Source: Phorcus lineatus
Lineage: Eukaryota; Mollusca; Gastropoda; Trochida; Trochidae
Length of the DNA: 64,000 bases
Direction of reading: 5' to 3'
Assembly: GCA_921293015.1 (NCBI GenBank)
Contig: OV121091.1
Location: 31,542,839-31,606,838 of the forward strand
Shown: in pieces, positions 1 to 12,486 of the stretch
Position numbering within the stretch: position 1 is the stretch's first letter
How the letters are laid out: every line of letters starts with the position of its first letter
The notes under the pieces: generated by a model
Told to the model about the DNA's origin: nothing
The model's database searches: none
Seen by the model: only the letters and a program-made list of their open reading frames with translations
Program-made: the position numbers and the translations under genes

Positions 1-174
1 GAAATCGAAAATGTCAAGAGTTTACAGACTAGGGGCCATTCCACAAGCCAATCTAATGAACTAAAGATTTGCCAATCTTTTAACAATTGTAGTGATGAAA
101 CAACCAATTTTTACGATGTGATTTGTGAAGATTTTCTGAAATATGTTTTACATCAACAATGTAGAGCATCTTAC

Positions 175-3100
175 CTTGAGAGCTACTATCATCTCCTTCT
201 GTGATTTCGTACAATGTGCAGACAGTGTTTGTCATACTGCGATCACATATCTGAAATCAAAGAATTTATAAAAATATCCTAAAACTATTCAGATTTATAA
301 ATAAATGGGAAAGTTAAAGTTGACTTCAAAAAGGTTAAACCTGTGACAAAACTGTGAAGAATGCAATCTTTATATATTTTCATCATGTTTTGGTTTCATC
401 TTACATCATAATCTTTTATTTCTTAGAAATCCTTTTTGAATACTTTTAAATTAGGACTGTACATTCTGTTTGATACAACCTTCAGGAGAATGATTGAAAT
501 TATTTCTTTGCATGAAATAAATTTTTTTTACTATGGTTATGTGTCTAATAGTAACCCCAGGACTCCATCCTGTAGTTCAATCTATTTAAAACTAGATGTA
601 TAATATAACAGTTTTCCTGATTGTCCTAAAGTTCATCCTGTGAATCAAGTAGACGTCAATAAATACTACTTAATAGAAGTTAAGGGTTCAAATTAAATAG
701 TATATAAGCGAAATGTGGCAAAGAGAATTGGTTGTAGCCAGAATGTGAAAAAAGTCTGTGTGGAACCCTGTGCTTCCTGAAATGGTTCTTTCTTAATCAT
801 GATAACTTAGTTGACATCTGACCATTACATAATGATCATGGAACAGTACGATCATGGTATGATTTTGTTTACTCATATTGTTTCCGAAAAAACCCTATTT
901 CATGTGTAAGGAAAACCATCTCATTAAGATCAGACCACATTGCCTTTGGGCAATCTTGGTTAGAGCTTGAATTTTTTATTTTCAGGGGGATGGCAAACTA
1001 GTTGTCATTGTTATTGAAAGTTTTTGTCAGGACATAATGAACCTATTTCATTACGATTTCTGCTTAGAAATTGTAATTCATATATTTTCTATGCAGGTAA
1101 ACATGTCAGGCAGAAATATAGGTTTGACCCTTAACTTCATTTGAGTAGTATATATGAGACCAAGTTTATAGAGTTCAGATTATATTGCTGACCCATTTGT
1201 AGATAAGTTTTCCCCATTCGTCTGGAGTTCTCCACATTATCTGGCACTGCTTCCTCGACTTGTCTCTCCATTCTATGTGACCTGGAAGGTAAGGTTACAA
1301 GGTAACGTGTGTCTTCATGCACTCTTGATAACATCGTGAAGAGTACAAAGCTATTACAGAAGGATATGAATATCATATCAATGAACATATTATATTCTTA
1401 CACTGCATTGAAGGATTTTTTTTGCTGTAAATGGTGATAATTTTATCCGTGATGCTTTGATGAACTTTCCCGAACTGTTACAAATTGACAGGACTTAAAC
1501 AAATTAAGTTCATTACTTACCTCGTTTGTTTAATTCATCTAAAATTGTATAAATACCATCGGTTGACATTTTCCCTGGTCCATGCTAAGGAAATCAACGT
1601 GAATGACTAAAGTGAATTAATTACATCAACAAAAAAAAGGTATTGAGTAAAAGATCTTACTTGTTTTTAATGAACGATAGGATTACAATTGAATATGATT
1701 AACTTAACATTGATAGTTATGCTTCTGTTTGTTATCAAATTCAATTTATTTTCATCATGAGCATGTCATTACCTCATACCATGGTTAAATGATATCAGGG
1801 CATTTTTATAAGAAGTCAAAAGTGACAGATAATATTTTCCATCACTACTTTTACTAAAGACTGATAATATGTTTTATTTTGAATTAATAAAGCCAGCTGT
1901 TTCACTGTCAATGATAAAGATGTTTTTGTTTTTACACACAAAATATAAAATTTAAATACTATGAAAATGAATAATGTTTATAGTTTAAAGGATACTATTG
2001 ATTGATTTATTAAAGAAGAGGGATGAGTTCTGAGCCTCAGTTACATCAAGGCTGTAGTTCTTGCTGTGTCTGTGATAGGCCAGGATTAGGTTACACCATG
2101 CCTCCAACTGCTTTTTGCGAGTTTCCTGGTTTGGTTGGATGCTGAAACATTTAAAGCCCATACATTATAAGGTCTTGTCAATGTTTTCATGCTTACGACA
2201 TCTGGATTTATACTTCAACTTTGTTACACGCACACCGGACTGCCAACTTGACGAATCTTCTCTAAATAGAATAATAAATATGAACGTCTTAATCAAATAT
2301 CATTAATTGATAAACCATTTAATAGGCACGCACTATCATACTTCCTCAAATAGATGACATACATATATTTTTCAAACCTTCTTCAGCCCCTGAATGATAA
2401 TTTATCAATTTGACTCTAGCCTCTATTAATAGTTTTGAAGATAAATCAAACAGGAATGTAAAAATATGTACAGGACTATCAATAATAAAAAACTGATAAG
2501 CTATGGGTACAATTTATTTATGATTGAACATTAACTCATCAAACCATTGAATGAACTATTTCTGGTATCAGAAAATCAATTGAATTCAATTCTTTACCTT
2601 ATCAATGAGCATCTATTTTGTCGAGGCTTTTATTTCAGCTTTAGCACTATTACCCCCGGAATCGATTTGAGGTGAGGTGAATTGGTGTTTAACACCGCTT
2701 TCAAGATTATTTCACTTATATTGCGGCTGCTAGTATTATTGCAGGGAGAAAGCCCGCAACACTATTGTGGCTATGCGTTGCGGTGAAACCTGCGAGCATT
2801 GGCTGGAACTAGCGAACCATGGGTGGTACTGCGCTGAATTTCAGTGTAGCATTGCACCCAAACCTGACTGCGTGTAGAACAGTCCTCCTGATCCGAAGCC
2901 GAACACGCTAACCACTGCGCTATCCCACCCCCGGAATCGATTTGAAAACAAGCTTCTATTCGGGAAAAGCCTCAAATCGAGGAAATATAGTATGTCACTC
3001 TTAATTCAACAATAATACCTGTTCAACTGAACTGCAGATGTTTTACTCTCCACAGGTTGTGGTTCCGCACTGATCATAATATTATATCTCGATTGGACTA

Positions 3101-3944
3101 CAATATCCTGTTGGGGATTTTGGCTTATACCCCTCTGGGATCCAAAGGAAAATCAACATATCCCGTGAATTTAGGATGCACGATAACTCTACATTATCAA
3201 AAAATTATAATTATACAATCATGACAGGTTGAGAAACAACCATGCTTCATTTTTCCTTAAAATGTCAAGGAATTGTGTAGGTAATTTCATCATAGATGCA
3301 AGGATTTATTTTGTACTATTGTTGCTTCTGCTCTTGCCAACAATGCTTCTGTTTTTGCCAGTAAAAATCAGTGCCATTTCCGCCAATTTGGTTCCGTTTT
3401 CACCCATACCTTTTGGTGTCGTTTTATCATGGTAACGCTTTGGCTTGCACCCTCTTAATATATGAAACATTTTTGGTTGAACTGCATTTTAATGGGGGCA
3501 CATTGAATGTGTTTATTTTAGTACTATCTCTTTAGCACTTGGATTCCTATTCAACTATCTTTTGCAGCCATCCCTGTCGACAATCTCTTAGGGTTAGTTT
3601 GTTTAGCGTAAGGGTAGGTAATTTGTTGTAGATGATAATCACTAAAGTGCAGTACTCCGCTGCAATATTTCGAATCGATAAAATATGCCAATCGGAATAA
3701 AATATCCCGATCACTGCGTTTCCCTATTGTATCCCTTCAAAAATCGTCAAAACAGAATGATCGAAAACCGGACCATTTGGTAATTTTAGTGAAATTCACA
3801 CTTTGTAAGGAAGTATTATTTGTTCTTTATTTTTTTCGAGTTCACGCGTCTAAAGCTTCAGTAAAAGACCAATGAAAGCGATTGCTAAACTTACGTGAAG
3901 AATGGTGGAAACTTGTACTGCCAAGGAAACTCGAAATCCGCCAT
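175..3944 (-). CDS. VPS25: VPS25, ESCRT-II complex subunit (3' end cut by window edge)
   Basis: VPS25 is the ESCRT-II subunit that links the complex to ESCRT-III during sorting of ubiquitinated cargo into multivesicular endosomes. Five minus-strand exons were found: 3944-3895, 2141-1996, 1574-1521, 1281-1193 and 250-175, each with AG/GT borders and matching phase. The start MADFEFPWQYKFPPFFT corresponds to the conserved PWQYxFPPFFT N-terminus. Exon 2 reads IQPNQETRKKQLEAWCNL, exon 3 RKMSTDGIYTILDELNKRG, exon 4 IMWRTPDEWGKLIYKW and exon 5 TNTVCTLYEITEGDD, all in the order of the animal protein (first winged-helix domain, then part of the second). About 138 residues are present, against roughly 176 in human. 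The exon 5 donor at 174-173 leads to a last exon of about 38 codons outside the window. For exon 3 the acceptor CCAG at 1578-1575 was chosen over an upstream TTAG because only it keeps frame with exon 2. The identification is by recalled family sequence, not by a search. Confidence 0.95.
2652..2945 (-). mobile_element. tRNA-derived SINE, copy 1, with 19-bp target site duplication
   Basis: Read on the minus strand, the element begins with a tRNA-like head: GGGATAGCGCAGTGGTTAGC fits an RNA polymerase III box A. It ends in repeated TCACC, seen on the plus strand as GAGGTGAGGTG at 2669-2679. A perfect direct repeat, ACCCCCGGAATCGATTTGA, flanks it at 2652-2670 and 2927-2945; part of the right copy overlaps the CCACCCCC of the head, so the true duplication is 13 to 19 bp. 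It lies in VPS25 intron 1, between exons 1 and 2, in the same sense as the gene. Three related copies occur at 35405-35690, 56847-57015 and 60475-60775. Confidence 0.85.
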
Positions 3945-4210
3945 GTCCGTGTTGTGCCTCCTACAACATAGCAAAATAGTGAATGCGCTTAATATGTAAA
4001 TAAAACGTTTCTTATAAGAGAACTATTAACGTCTGGAATGAAAACAAATAAATTGCTTCTTAATGGCTTACAAAAAATGCTTATAGATGTCAAATGGTTA
4101 ATATTTTGGTCAATGAGGGAAGCGACTAGATTTGTATCATCAGACATCCGCTTCCGTCAAAGATGTTTTGTCTTTTGACATAACGTGCTTTGAATGACGT
4201 CCTATTTAAT
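3945..4210. promoter_or_regulatory. Candidate VPS25 promoter region, possibly bidirectional
   Basis: This is the sequence directly upstream of the VPS25 start on the minus strand. It contains a CRE-like TGACGTC near 4195-4201 and ETS-like CTTCCG near 4151. A divergent UBE2F transcript could start from the same region, because its first exon must be upstream of 8315. This is inference from gene orientation; no TATA box or transcript evidence is available. Confidence 0.25.
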
Positions 4211-5180
4211 GACTTTTTCTTTGGAAGAAGGTATTTTCACATAATTTTCTCTTAACTATTAGTCAGGTTAATTTGTTAGAACTATCAAACTTTCTTTCTT
4301 GACAAGATACCGACCTAGATAGATCAATTTGAGACACAACTCAACAGTCAAAATATCAATAATGAGAGCGTTTTAAATTTCTCTTGTTTTCCAAAAGTGT
4401 GATTTTGTGATTGATGTCTTTGCATATGTCGGGAATTTGGAAGATAAAGACGGCTCAAATGATGATTAGTGACATTAAAGACTCACAAATTGGTAAAAAC
4501 AGACAAAATTCCTAGCAAACATGTTGTCATCAAACAGTTTGCCTTCTCACAGTACAATAGTCAATGGAAACCAAATTATCGGTTTTTCCTTATGTAAGCT
4601 TCAGAAAACTGTTTTGAAATCTATTGAAATCATAATAATAGAAATGATAGGTGTATTCAAACCTTGCCGGGGTATCTTTAACCTACACATGACGACCTAT
4701 GGGAATAGGGGGGTAGACGTTCGAAAACATTCAGAGTCACTGACAAAAACATTTCAACATTTATATTTTACATTAATATTATTAATGAAGCTCTTAACTT
4801 TAACAATGATGTATTTTTTATCCAATATACTGTATTTTGTTCGGATGAATGATCATGTATCTCATCAGGACATAACTTTACCAGACAGCACTGAATTTAT
4901 GATCAAACTATGAAGAAATATTTTTGGTTTCAAGTTCGTGACATCACAAATATAATGCTTTCCTGCTGATAACGTACACAGAAATGAATAACATGCAGCC
5001 CTCTCCTGATGCAGCTAGTGAAAATCAATTGAAAGCTTGTGATATCATATAATAAAAACACATAAAGGCTTTTTGTGTGCTTCTTTTGAAAAAACATGAA
5101 ATAAAGGAAATAAAACTGTTTCCTAAATTGGATTTTTATTTGGAAATAACATTTTTTCTTAAGGATATAACAATTTTCAC

Positions 5181-5657
5181 TGAAAGAGCTACTCCGTGAT
5201 TTCCATGAAATATTATGTACCTTTGATACAAACCTAAATGTCATATGTGGTGATATAAAATCAAAATATCTTTACTTTTCATGTCCAAAAGACATATATA
5301 TGCCAAATATTGGTTTTCCATGAAGATCTAAATACAGCCTTATAAATGCACAGAGGTATAAATATCACGTCCAATATATGTTGATACTAGTTATATAACC
5401 TAACAAACACAATCAACCCCTTACTGCACTCCTGGCTGTTTAAGATAAGTCTCCAAAATTACGTTTACTAATTGACGCGCTCCACTGTCCGGTTTTCGAT
5501 CATAATTGCGACGTTCTACCTTCATATTGTCACTGTAAAAAACCCAATAAGCTTCAAAATGTGTCTTTTTGGTAACAGTCGATACTTTGCGATCAAATGA
5601 CACCATTGATCAAGTTTGGCTTGTATGACTCCAACAACTCACTGAGTGGCTCTTTCA
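5181..5657. mobile_element. MITE-like element with terminal inverted repeats, copy 1
   Basis: This ~477-bp unit begins TGAAAGAGCTACTCCGTGA and ends TCACTGAGTGGCTCTTTCA. The two ends are inverted repeats of 19 bp with two mismatches. It is homologous over its whole length, at high identity by eye, to 27250-27702. It has no coding capacity of note, so it is classed as a non-autonomous DNA element. No clear target site duplication was found at this copy. Confidence 0.75.
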
Positions 5658-6005
5658 GGAGATAACAACTACTTAATGAGGTGATAATAATTATTTTATA
5701 TTGATACAATAATTATCTCAAAAGAAAATAACATTTGAAATTAGAACTTGTCATTTATGAATGTTTTTAAAAATCTATCTATCTATTTACATGTATGTAT
5801 ATTATGAAAATGAAGTTTCACCATTCAGTCACTCTTCAATGTCAGCAAGGCAATAGAATTTGTCACTAAATCTGATAACGGAAATTGATATGTTGATTTT
5901 CATTTCACCTAGAATAAATGAAAATATTTTTTTATAAAAAATTTATGGAAAAAATAAGGATTTTATTTTTCTACAATTTTTTAGAATATTTGAATACAAT
6001 AATAA

Positions 6006-6930
6006 TATATTGCATTTGATAATGCGCCACATCCACCCAAGTGAGTGCTCTGTGCGCAGACAAGATGTGTGTAGCTGTGACGTTTAGTTATTTAGTCAAA
6101 GTTTTGTTTGAAGAGCAGCGTCTTCAGTTGAGTCTTGAAGGTCGTGAGGTTTTGACAGGATTTGATGTTTGGTGGCAGAGAGTTCCATTTAGTCGATGCA
6201 GAGTGTGAGAAGGATCGTTTTCCAAAGGATGCTGAGTGGATGCGAGGCACTGAAAAGAGAAGTTGATGCTGTGAGCGAAGTGATCTTGATGGCTGGTAGG
6301 GAGGAAGCAGTTCTGACAGGTAGACTGGAGCAAGGTTGTGGAGACACTTGTAGGCGAGAAGGAGGAGCTTGTAGTCTATTCTGGATGATATGGGAAGCCA
6401 ATGAAGAGATTTGAGTACAGGTGTTATATGGTCTATTTTCTTTGTCTTGGTTGCTATTCTGGCTGCGGTGTTCTGAAGAATCTGGAGACGTCTTAATTGC
6501 TGCTGAGAGATGTTTGCCAAAAGAGAGTTGCAATAGTCTATTCGTGAGATTACAAGTGACAGGATTAATTTAGTTGCTGCAATTTGGCTTAGGTAGTTCC
6601 TGATTTTACTGATGTTTCGCAGATGTAGATTTGCTGTTCTTGTTATATGTGAGACTTGATCTTTCATTACAAGATGTTGGTCCAGCCAGACTCCAAGGTT
6701 CTTGACTTTAGATGTAGGCGTGACATTAGCATCTCCTATCATGATGGACACCGGCTGTTCAAGCTTGCCGAGTTTTGATTTTGGACCAATGAGAATGAAT
6801 TCTGTCTTTTCCTCGTTCAGTTTTAGGAAGTTGTCTTTCATCCATTGTTTGATGTCTGAGCAACAGGATTCGAGTTTGATAAGGCATGATGTAATATTGT
6901 CAACGCGGGTGGATAGATATAGCTGATATA
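6006..6930 (-). mobile_element. 5'-truncated non-LTR retrotransposon (CR1/L2-like), reverse transcriptase C-terminal part
   Basis: The minus-strand ORF, from about 6930 down to a stop at 6092-6094, encodes the C-terminal part of a LINE reverse transcriptase. It opens at QLYLS, just after where the catalytic FADD-type motif would be, so the polymerase active site is missing. It continues with KQWMKDNFLKLNEEKTEF, KVKNLGVWLD, RIDYCNSLL, LQNTAARI, LHWLPISSRIDYK and SSRP-like thumb/C-terminal sequence to KTLLFKQNFD. The 3' untranslated end includes GCGCATTATCAAATGC and a short TATTATTAT tail. The repeat ACAATAATAA occurs on both sides (5996-6005 and 6931-6940) and may be the target duplication, although the A/T-rich tail confounds this. 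It is dead: 5'-truncated and lacking the endonuclease and catalytic core. Confidence 0.85.
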
Positions 6931-7762
6931 ACAATAATAAATGGTCAATTTATTTTAACACGTAAGTAAATGAAACAAAATCTATTATGTATTGTGCCTA
7001 TTCAGAGATATTTTTTTCACTTTTGATTAAACCAACAGATGCCTCTAAGTGCCTGTATTTTTTTTAATTGTGCAACTAGTATTTTACTATTTTGCAGCCC
7101 TGACTCTATGTTACGCTGGTCAGTTGTCATTTTTCATTTAATATTTTTTTCTGACATTTTTATGTACTGAACAATTTTTAAATATTGTTTACAAAACTTT
7201 TACAGACATTTTTATCATGTTAAATGTATTTACAAGTGAATCTCACCTGAACCTCATTTCTGCTTTTTACTTTGTCCGTTGATCGACTTTGATCTCTTGA
7301 TTGCTTACCTTATGTTTAATCATGTATGACTTAAACAGCGTGCAAAATAGCATGTGCCAAAGTGACGTCATGAACTTATAACACTGACGAACTACGCTAT
7401 TTAAACATATTGTTTAAGTCATGAGTATTCACAAATAAACACATATTACTTTAAGGGGTTAAACATGTTCAAAGTTTTGATATTGTATTTACAAGCAAAA
7501 CTTTACTTTAGTATAACAGTATAAATTTATCTCAGTCCTTAGGTTTTGATTATCAAAGAATTTCAAGTGAGTTAGACCTGTTATATAATCCTTTGTTTTA
7601 TTTTGTAATCTGAGAAAAACTTCCCTTCAGTTGTACTTGCCTTTACAACATGAAAACCCTTTAGATGATGTTAATCCCAAAATGATGAATAAGATCTTTT
7701 TGAAAAAATAGATTCAAAGACATTATCTCATAATCTACTCATCACTTTATCTTAGTCCTTGG

Positions 7763-8165
7763 TTAGGATGCGCATTTTTATCGGTATATTGCAGTACAAA
7801 AACCTCACAACATGTACCGGTACAGTCTTCTGAAAATGTCCGATAATTTTTAGAATGAACTTTTTTGGTGTAAAATTGCAGAAAAACGTTACAAAAACAC
7901 CATATGATTTTCCTTAAAGTTGTAAACAAAAGTGAACATGCAAAGTAGAAATAGAACAGACATGATGAAATACGAAACCAGTCACTTAATTATCTCTCTT
8001 TGCAAAATGACGTCCAGTTGAGCATTGATCACTGTAATAATTGCTGTTATTAAGTCAAGAGAACATGGAAAAACTAAAATATGAAAAGTACCAATATATT
8101 GCAATACGCTTTGCTGTATCGCAATATATTGTGATATGGAAATGAGGACCGATACCCATCCTTAA
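7763..8165. mobile_element. Short TIR element, hAT-like, non-autonomous
   Basis: TCCTTGG lies directly outside both ends (7756-7762 and 8166-8172). The termini are imperfect inverted repeats: TTAGGATGCGC at the left against TTAAGGATGGG read inward from the right, followed on both sides by ATCGGT. The interior has runs such as GCAATATATTGTGATAT, a style shared with the larger element at 22777-23336. An 8-bp duplication with one mismatch would fit the hAT superfamily. There is no transposase ORF. Confidence 0.6.
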
Positions 8166-8315
8166 TCCTTGGCTGTCAAATAAAAGGTTCTTCAATACAT
8201 TACATATGAATCATAATACTAGTCTAAATGAATATGCACTTGTAGTAAGGAAACCAAGCTTTATTCTAACCCTTCTCAAAGCTAGACACATATTATTTTT
8301 GATGTAATCTGCAGG

Positions 8316-11300
8316 ATGATCACATTGTCGAAGAAGCTCAAACAACAGAGTCAGGCCAAGAAAGATGTGCCGGAAGCAGATATACCAAAACGGGTGTCCA
8401 TAAGAGACAAACTTCTAGTCAAAGGTAAAATTGAGTATCAACCTCCTTCTGTGTATTGAATTTGATCACTTGTTATCAGACACAAAGAGAACATAAAAAC
8501 AATACATTCATGCGAAATTCAATCAGAAAATTTCAAAATTGTGAATGTTGTACAATATGAAGTACATTTTATGTCATTGACACTTCATAAAACTCTTGAC
8601 AAAATACCTTTAAAAAGGATGGTTTACTAGAGTTGGGCATTTGAGAGTACTGCATCCGGGGGTTAATATAAGCAATGAAGTGATACCATTTTCATCTGGT
8701 TCCAGAGGTACAAGAAATGGAAGAAAATCTTCCAAAAACTTGTAGAGTACAGTTTGACGATGTCAACAAAATACACAAGTTCACCCTGAATATATCACCT
8801 GATGAGGGCTTCTGGCAAGGAGGCAAATTCAAGTTCCTAGTAGATGTACCAGAAGACTATAATATTGTGGTAAGTTATCAGTCTCTCTTCTGTTTATTAA
8901 AGTTTTCATAACCACAAACATATTTCACTATTTTCTTTGCAATATATATGAATGTCTGATTACAATATTGTGTAGTGCGTCAAAGGTCTCTACTCAAATA
9001 TGTTCAGTTTGATAATGAAAGCCGTTTTTGCCTCTTTTGATGGGCCGCTAAGATCTATATGGCCACAAACCAGTGAATGCATGACTGGTCACACGCCCTT
9101 TTTGTGACGTCATATACAGAATCATTGCCTCGTGATCTAAACATCTATCATAACATTATCACAGAAAAAAAACCCATTTCCACTCAGTTAGATAAATCAT
9201 TTGACGATGTCACACTATTAAGCGTTTGGTGTAAAAAAAATATATCCACATCAATGGTAATTAAACAATTATTTAATGTGGTACTTCTGTTGAAATGATG
9301 ATGTGCTACTCTGTACAGTCTGTTTATTACGTCACACCAGCCCGAATTTTATGGCCCCTAGCCCAGGTGGGTTCTTTCACAGCCGATAATTTTGTTGTCT
9401 TAATGAAAGACTAATTAAAGTTGTTTATTGGACAAATTAACAAAAATCAAACCAGTTCTTACTTTGTTGAAAATCTTTGAGAAGTAATAAAGTCGAGGTT
9501 AGCTGTTGTTTAACAGTGGTAACAAAAGACATTCTTACATGACAATATGGCTGCTATATGACAATGTAAATTGATACTGCAATATATATACCAAATGAAT
9601 ATCTAATGTTTATCTAAATACCAAATGAATATCTAAGGTTATAATGTTAAAAACATATACCAATATATTGTTGCATCACTCTATTGACTAGATTTGCATT
9701 TAATTGGAAAAAAAGGGGTCATCTTGAACAGCAACCTTTGCAATCTATCCATTCTGTGTATAGATATTGTTAAATAGTTTGAGCAACTTATTATGGTAAA
9801 TTATTACAAAAAATACTCAAATTGTTGGGGGGTTTTCCTAAAAGAAAATCTCAAAATGTTGTCATTAATAACTATTCTCTCCCTAGAGAGAGAATATGTT
9901 TTCGTCCTAAAAAGGGCATTTGTCAAAATCTTTTAATTAGGTTAATCTTTTCTATATTTCAGCCTCCATTAGTTATATGTAGTACAAGAATATGGCATCC
10001 AAATATAACAGAGAGTGGGGAAGTGTGTCTCAGTTTACTAAGACAGAACTCCTATGATAGTATGGGTAAGTAGAGTTAGTAATTCTCCCTTATGAAAGTG
10101 GGTAAGCTCTTCTAGTTGCAGTTTTAGTGTATGATGTGTGTTTGAGATTTGCACTTTATAGATTTTGTCATCAGATTTATGAAAGTTTTAAATGTTGTTA
10201 CTTGTATCATTTGATTTTGTTGGTATATAGATATCGTATCTTTCGATTTTGCTTGTTAAAGATCTTTTTGAATAGACACTCCATGGAATAGGTGCTGAAA
10301 TAATTTCTACATTATGTTTTTATTTGTTTAGGTTGGGCGCCAACAAGACATTTAAAAGATGTTGTTTGGGGGCTAAATTCTTTATTTTCAGTAAGTATAT
10401 ATATAATAGCTTGTAATTAAAAAGATGGATTTTTGTACCTAACTTAAGATATCTTTATAAAGTACAAACATTATATATTGTTTTTTAAAAATGTAAAATT
10501 TTAAAATGTTGTGGCTTATTCAAGAAGTAATTTAAGAAAAGTTGTAACTTTTTTCAATCACATTATTGACTGTAAAACTTGATCAGCCTAAGTTGGACTC
10601 TATCTTAATTGAAGATTACACATTACTGTTCCAGGATTTACTTAACTTTGACGACCCCCTAAACGTGGAAGCAGCGGAGCATTATGCTAGAGATAGGGTG
10701 GGTGCTCTCAGTGAATACACCAGTATGAAATACTGTTGAAGCCATTGCAATATAATCTTAACTATTTGAATGAAAAGTGGCTTCTCCCACTTCTCTTCAA
10801 GTTACAACAGTGTCCAAACTTATTAGGTCCAGTGATAGGGCTTCAAATACCAACATAGTGGATATTTCTGATTGATATTTTGTCAAGATATATTTCAAAT
10901 TACCTTTCTATTCCTGACAGAGATGATGTTTCAGGTAATATGTGACTCCACCATTAATTAAAAGGACAGTCCTATCAGGGTATTTTTTGTGGAAACGAAA
11001 TTCAAGGGGACATCCCTGTTCATTCAGATATATATTAGTACATGATTTTAACACAAAACAGTTGAAACATGTTACAGAGGATAAGTTTTGGTTGACTTAG
11101 ATTTGACAACTTTATTAATAATAGCGCACACTTGGTAAAAAAACAAATCAATTAGAAGTGAAGCCATTCATCGACGCTATGAATGTGAAGAGTGTTGCTA
11201 TGGCATCACAAGGCATTGTTGATAAGTCTTATCATAAATCATTTATAAATGTGTGGATATTCTATCTATTGATATACAGTTTATTGTTATAATGTTTTAA

Positions 11301-11706
11301 AACAAGTAAAAGTACAGTTGATTTGCATGTCATTGCCCTTAAAACAACATGGCAAACCAATTGCTGTGGGATGGACTCTTTAAGTTGATTGTGACTTCTT
11401 ATTTATGTATATCAACCACACCATGATATAAAACTATCTCCTTCCTTTTGCAAAATTTGGGATCCATCTTGGATTCTAGCCAACTAGCTCTTGGCAAGAG
11501 GCTTAAATTCACTTGAATTCACAAAAGCAAAATGTCAACAGTAGTGTCACTTGATTCGGAAGAACTGACTGTATCATATGAATTTGAATAAAATGTTATC
11601 TAAATCACGGTGTAATTACACAAAAACACTTACTAAGCTCTTTTACTTGCAGGAAGCATTTAAGGCCAAAGTTCGAGACTACATATCTCAATACGCCAGA
11701 AGATAA
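8316..11706 (+). CDS. UBE2F: UBE2F, NEDD8-conjugating E2 enzyme
   Basis: UBE2F receives NEDD8 from the NAE1-UBA3 E1 as a thioester and, with RBX2, transfers it to CUL5. Six coding exons join in phase: 8316-8424, 8706-8869, 9963-10065, 10332-10390, 10635-10697 and 11653-11706 (552 nt, 183 residues plus stop; human is 185). The N-terminal tail reads [11 protein letters not shown], matching the E1-docking MLTLxxKLK start. [20 protein letters not shown] is the first UBC helix. [18 protein letters not shown] and [19 protein letters not shown] carry the E2 core with the HPN motif, and GEVCLSLL carries the catalytic cysteine (about residue 113). [19 protein letters not shown] and [16 protein letters not shown] follow, and the C-terminus is ISQYARR. 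The start is set by homology to the UBE2F tail; a splice acceptor ends at 8314, so an upstream noncoding exon is expected. No damaged residues were seen. Confidence 0.97.
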
Positions 11707-12387
11707 TGATGCTCTCCGTAGACTGTGAATATGACTTTTCTTCCATACACCATGTTCAATATGGCTGCTTCCAGTAACCATGGTAACTCACATGCTCGCA
11801 TGACACCGTATACCAAGGATACAGAGGAGAGGCATCATACCGTCAACAATCAAGGACTTGAAACCCTTAATTGTAATTTACTATCTGAATTGAGGCAAGT
11901 CTGAGATGGCATCAGACAAATTATTCCTCAAGGCATGATTCAGGCCAGTCTTCATCACTGGAAAATTTAAGTTTGCTGCATTGCACCGAAATCATGGTTT
12001 GAGTGCATCACCCTCATTGTCAATAAGACGTTACCTCCTGGATGGTTCTTATACAACTTTCAACTTCAGGTGCAGTATACGGGAAAACTGACACAGAAAA
12101 GCTAATGAAAACCAGCAAATCTTAAATTTTGAATTTGTAAAGACTGGTCTGATTCTCTCTTACAGGGAAATTGCACATTGTGTTGTGACATTAAAATGAG
12201 GATTTTATATAGTAATAAGAAGGTTATTTTGGTTCTTGATTTTGAAAAGTTCCTAAATTGTTAAGGCTGAGAATGTAGTTATCATTTGGTATGTATACGA
12301 GTTCCATTTTGGAACTTCAGTGTGCTCTCAGTATATTATGTATATCAAGTTTTCCTTGATGAGTTAAGTTTCTGTATCAATATTCAG

Positions 12388-12486
12388 TGCCCCCTTTCAC
12401 AAAGGCATAAGGTGATCGTAAGTCCCTTAAATAATCTTAGTGAAATGTTAAAGAATGGGAGTTCAGGTTTTGTGAAAGGAGGCCCA
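12388..12486. repeat. Small inverted-repeat element (~100 bp), copy A
   Basis: The ends TGCCCCCTTTCACAAAG and, read from the other side, GGGCCTCCTTTCACAAAAC are inverted repeats of about 18 bp. A similar unit with GGGGCCC ends and a TTTTGTGAAACGGGCCCC terminus lies at 56471-56547. This looks like a tiny fold-back/MITE family. Confidence 0.5.

Larger units (their letters stand above)
3945..8314. other. Intergenic/5' region between divergent VPS25 and UBE2F
   Basis: No protein-coding gene is recognised here. VPS25 reads leftward from 3944 and UBE2F rightward from 8316. The UBE2F start codon lies one base after a splice-acceptor-like CTGCAG, so a noncoding first exon of UBE2F, and its promoter, should lie somewhere in this interval; I could not place it. 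The stretch also holds a MITE copy (5181-5657), a LINE 3' fragment (6006-6930) and a short TIR element (7763-8165). An open frame at 4521-4913 is treated as chance: it has AT-rich codon use and no family resemblance. Confidence 0.6.

Noticed and set aside
4521-4913. 130-codon plus-strand open frame
   Set aside because: AT-driven composition, no family resemblance, no splice or promoter context.
6196-6533. Other open frames over the LINE fragment on both strands
   Set aside because: They are shadow frames of the reverse transcriptase C-terminal reading frame.
9030-9370. Possible inverted-repeat element in UBE2F intron 2 (GGGCCGCTAAG.. against ..CCTAGCCC)
   Set aside because: The ends match only in short patches and no target duplication or second copy was found.
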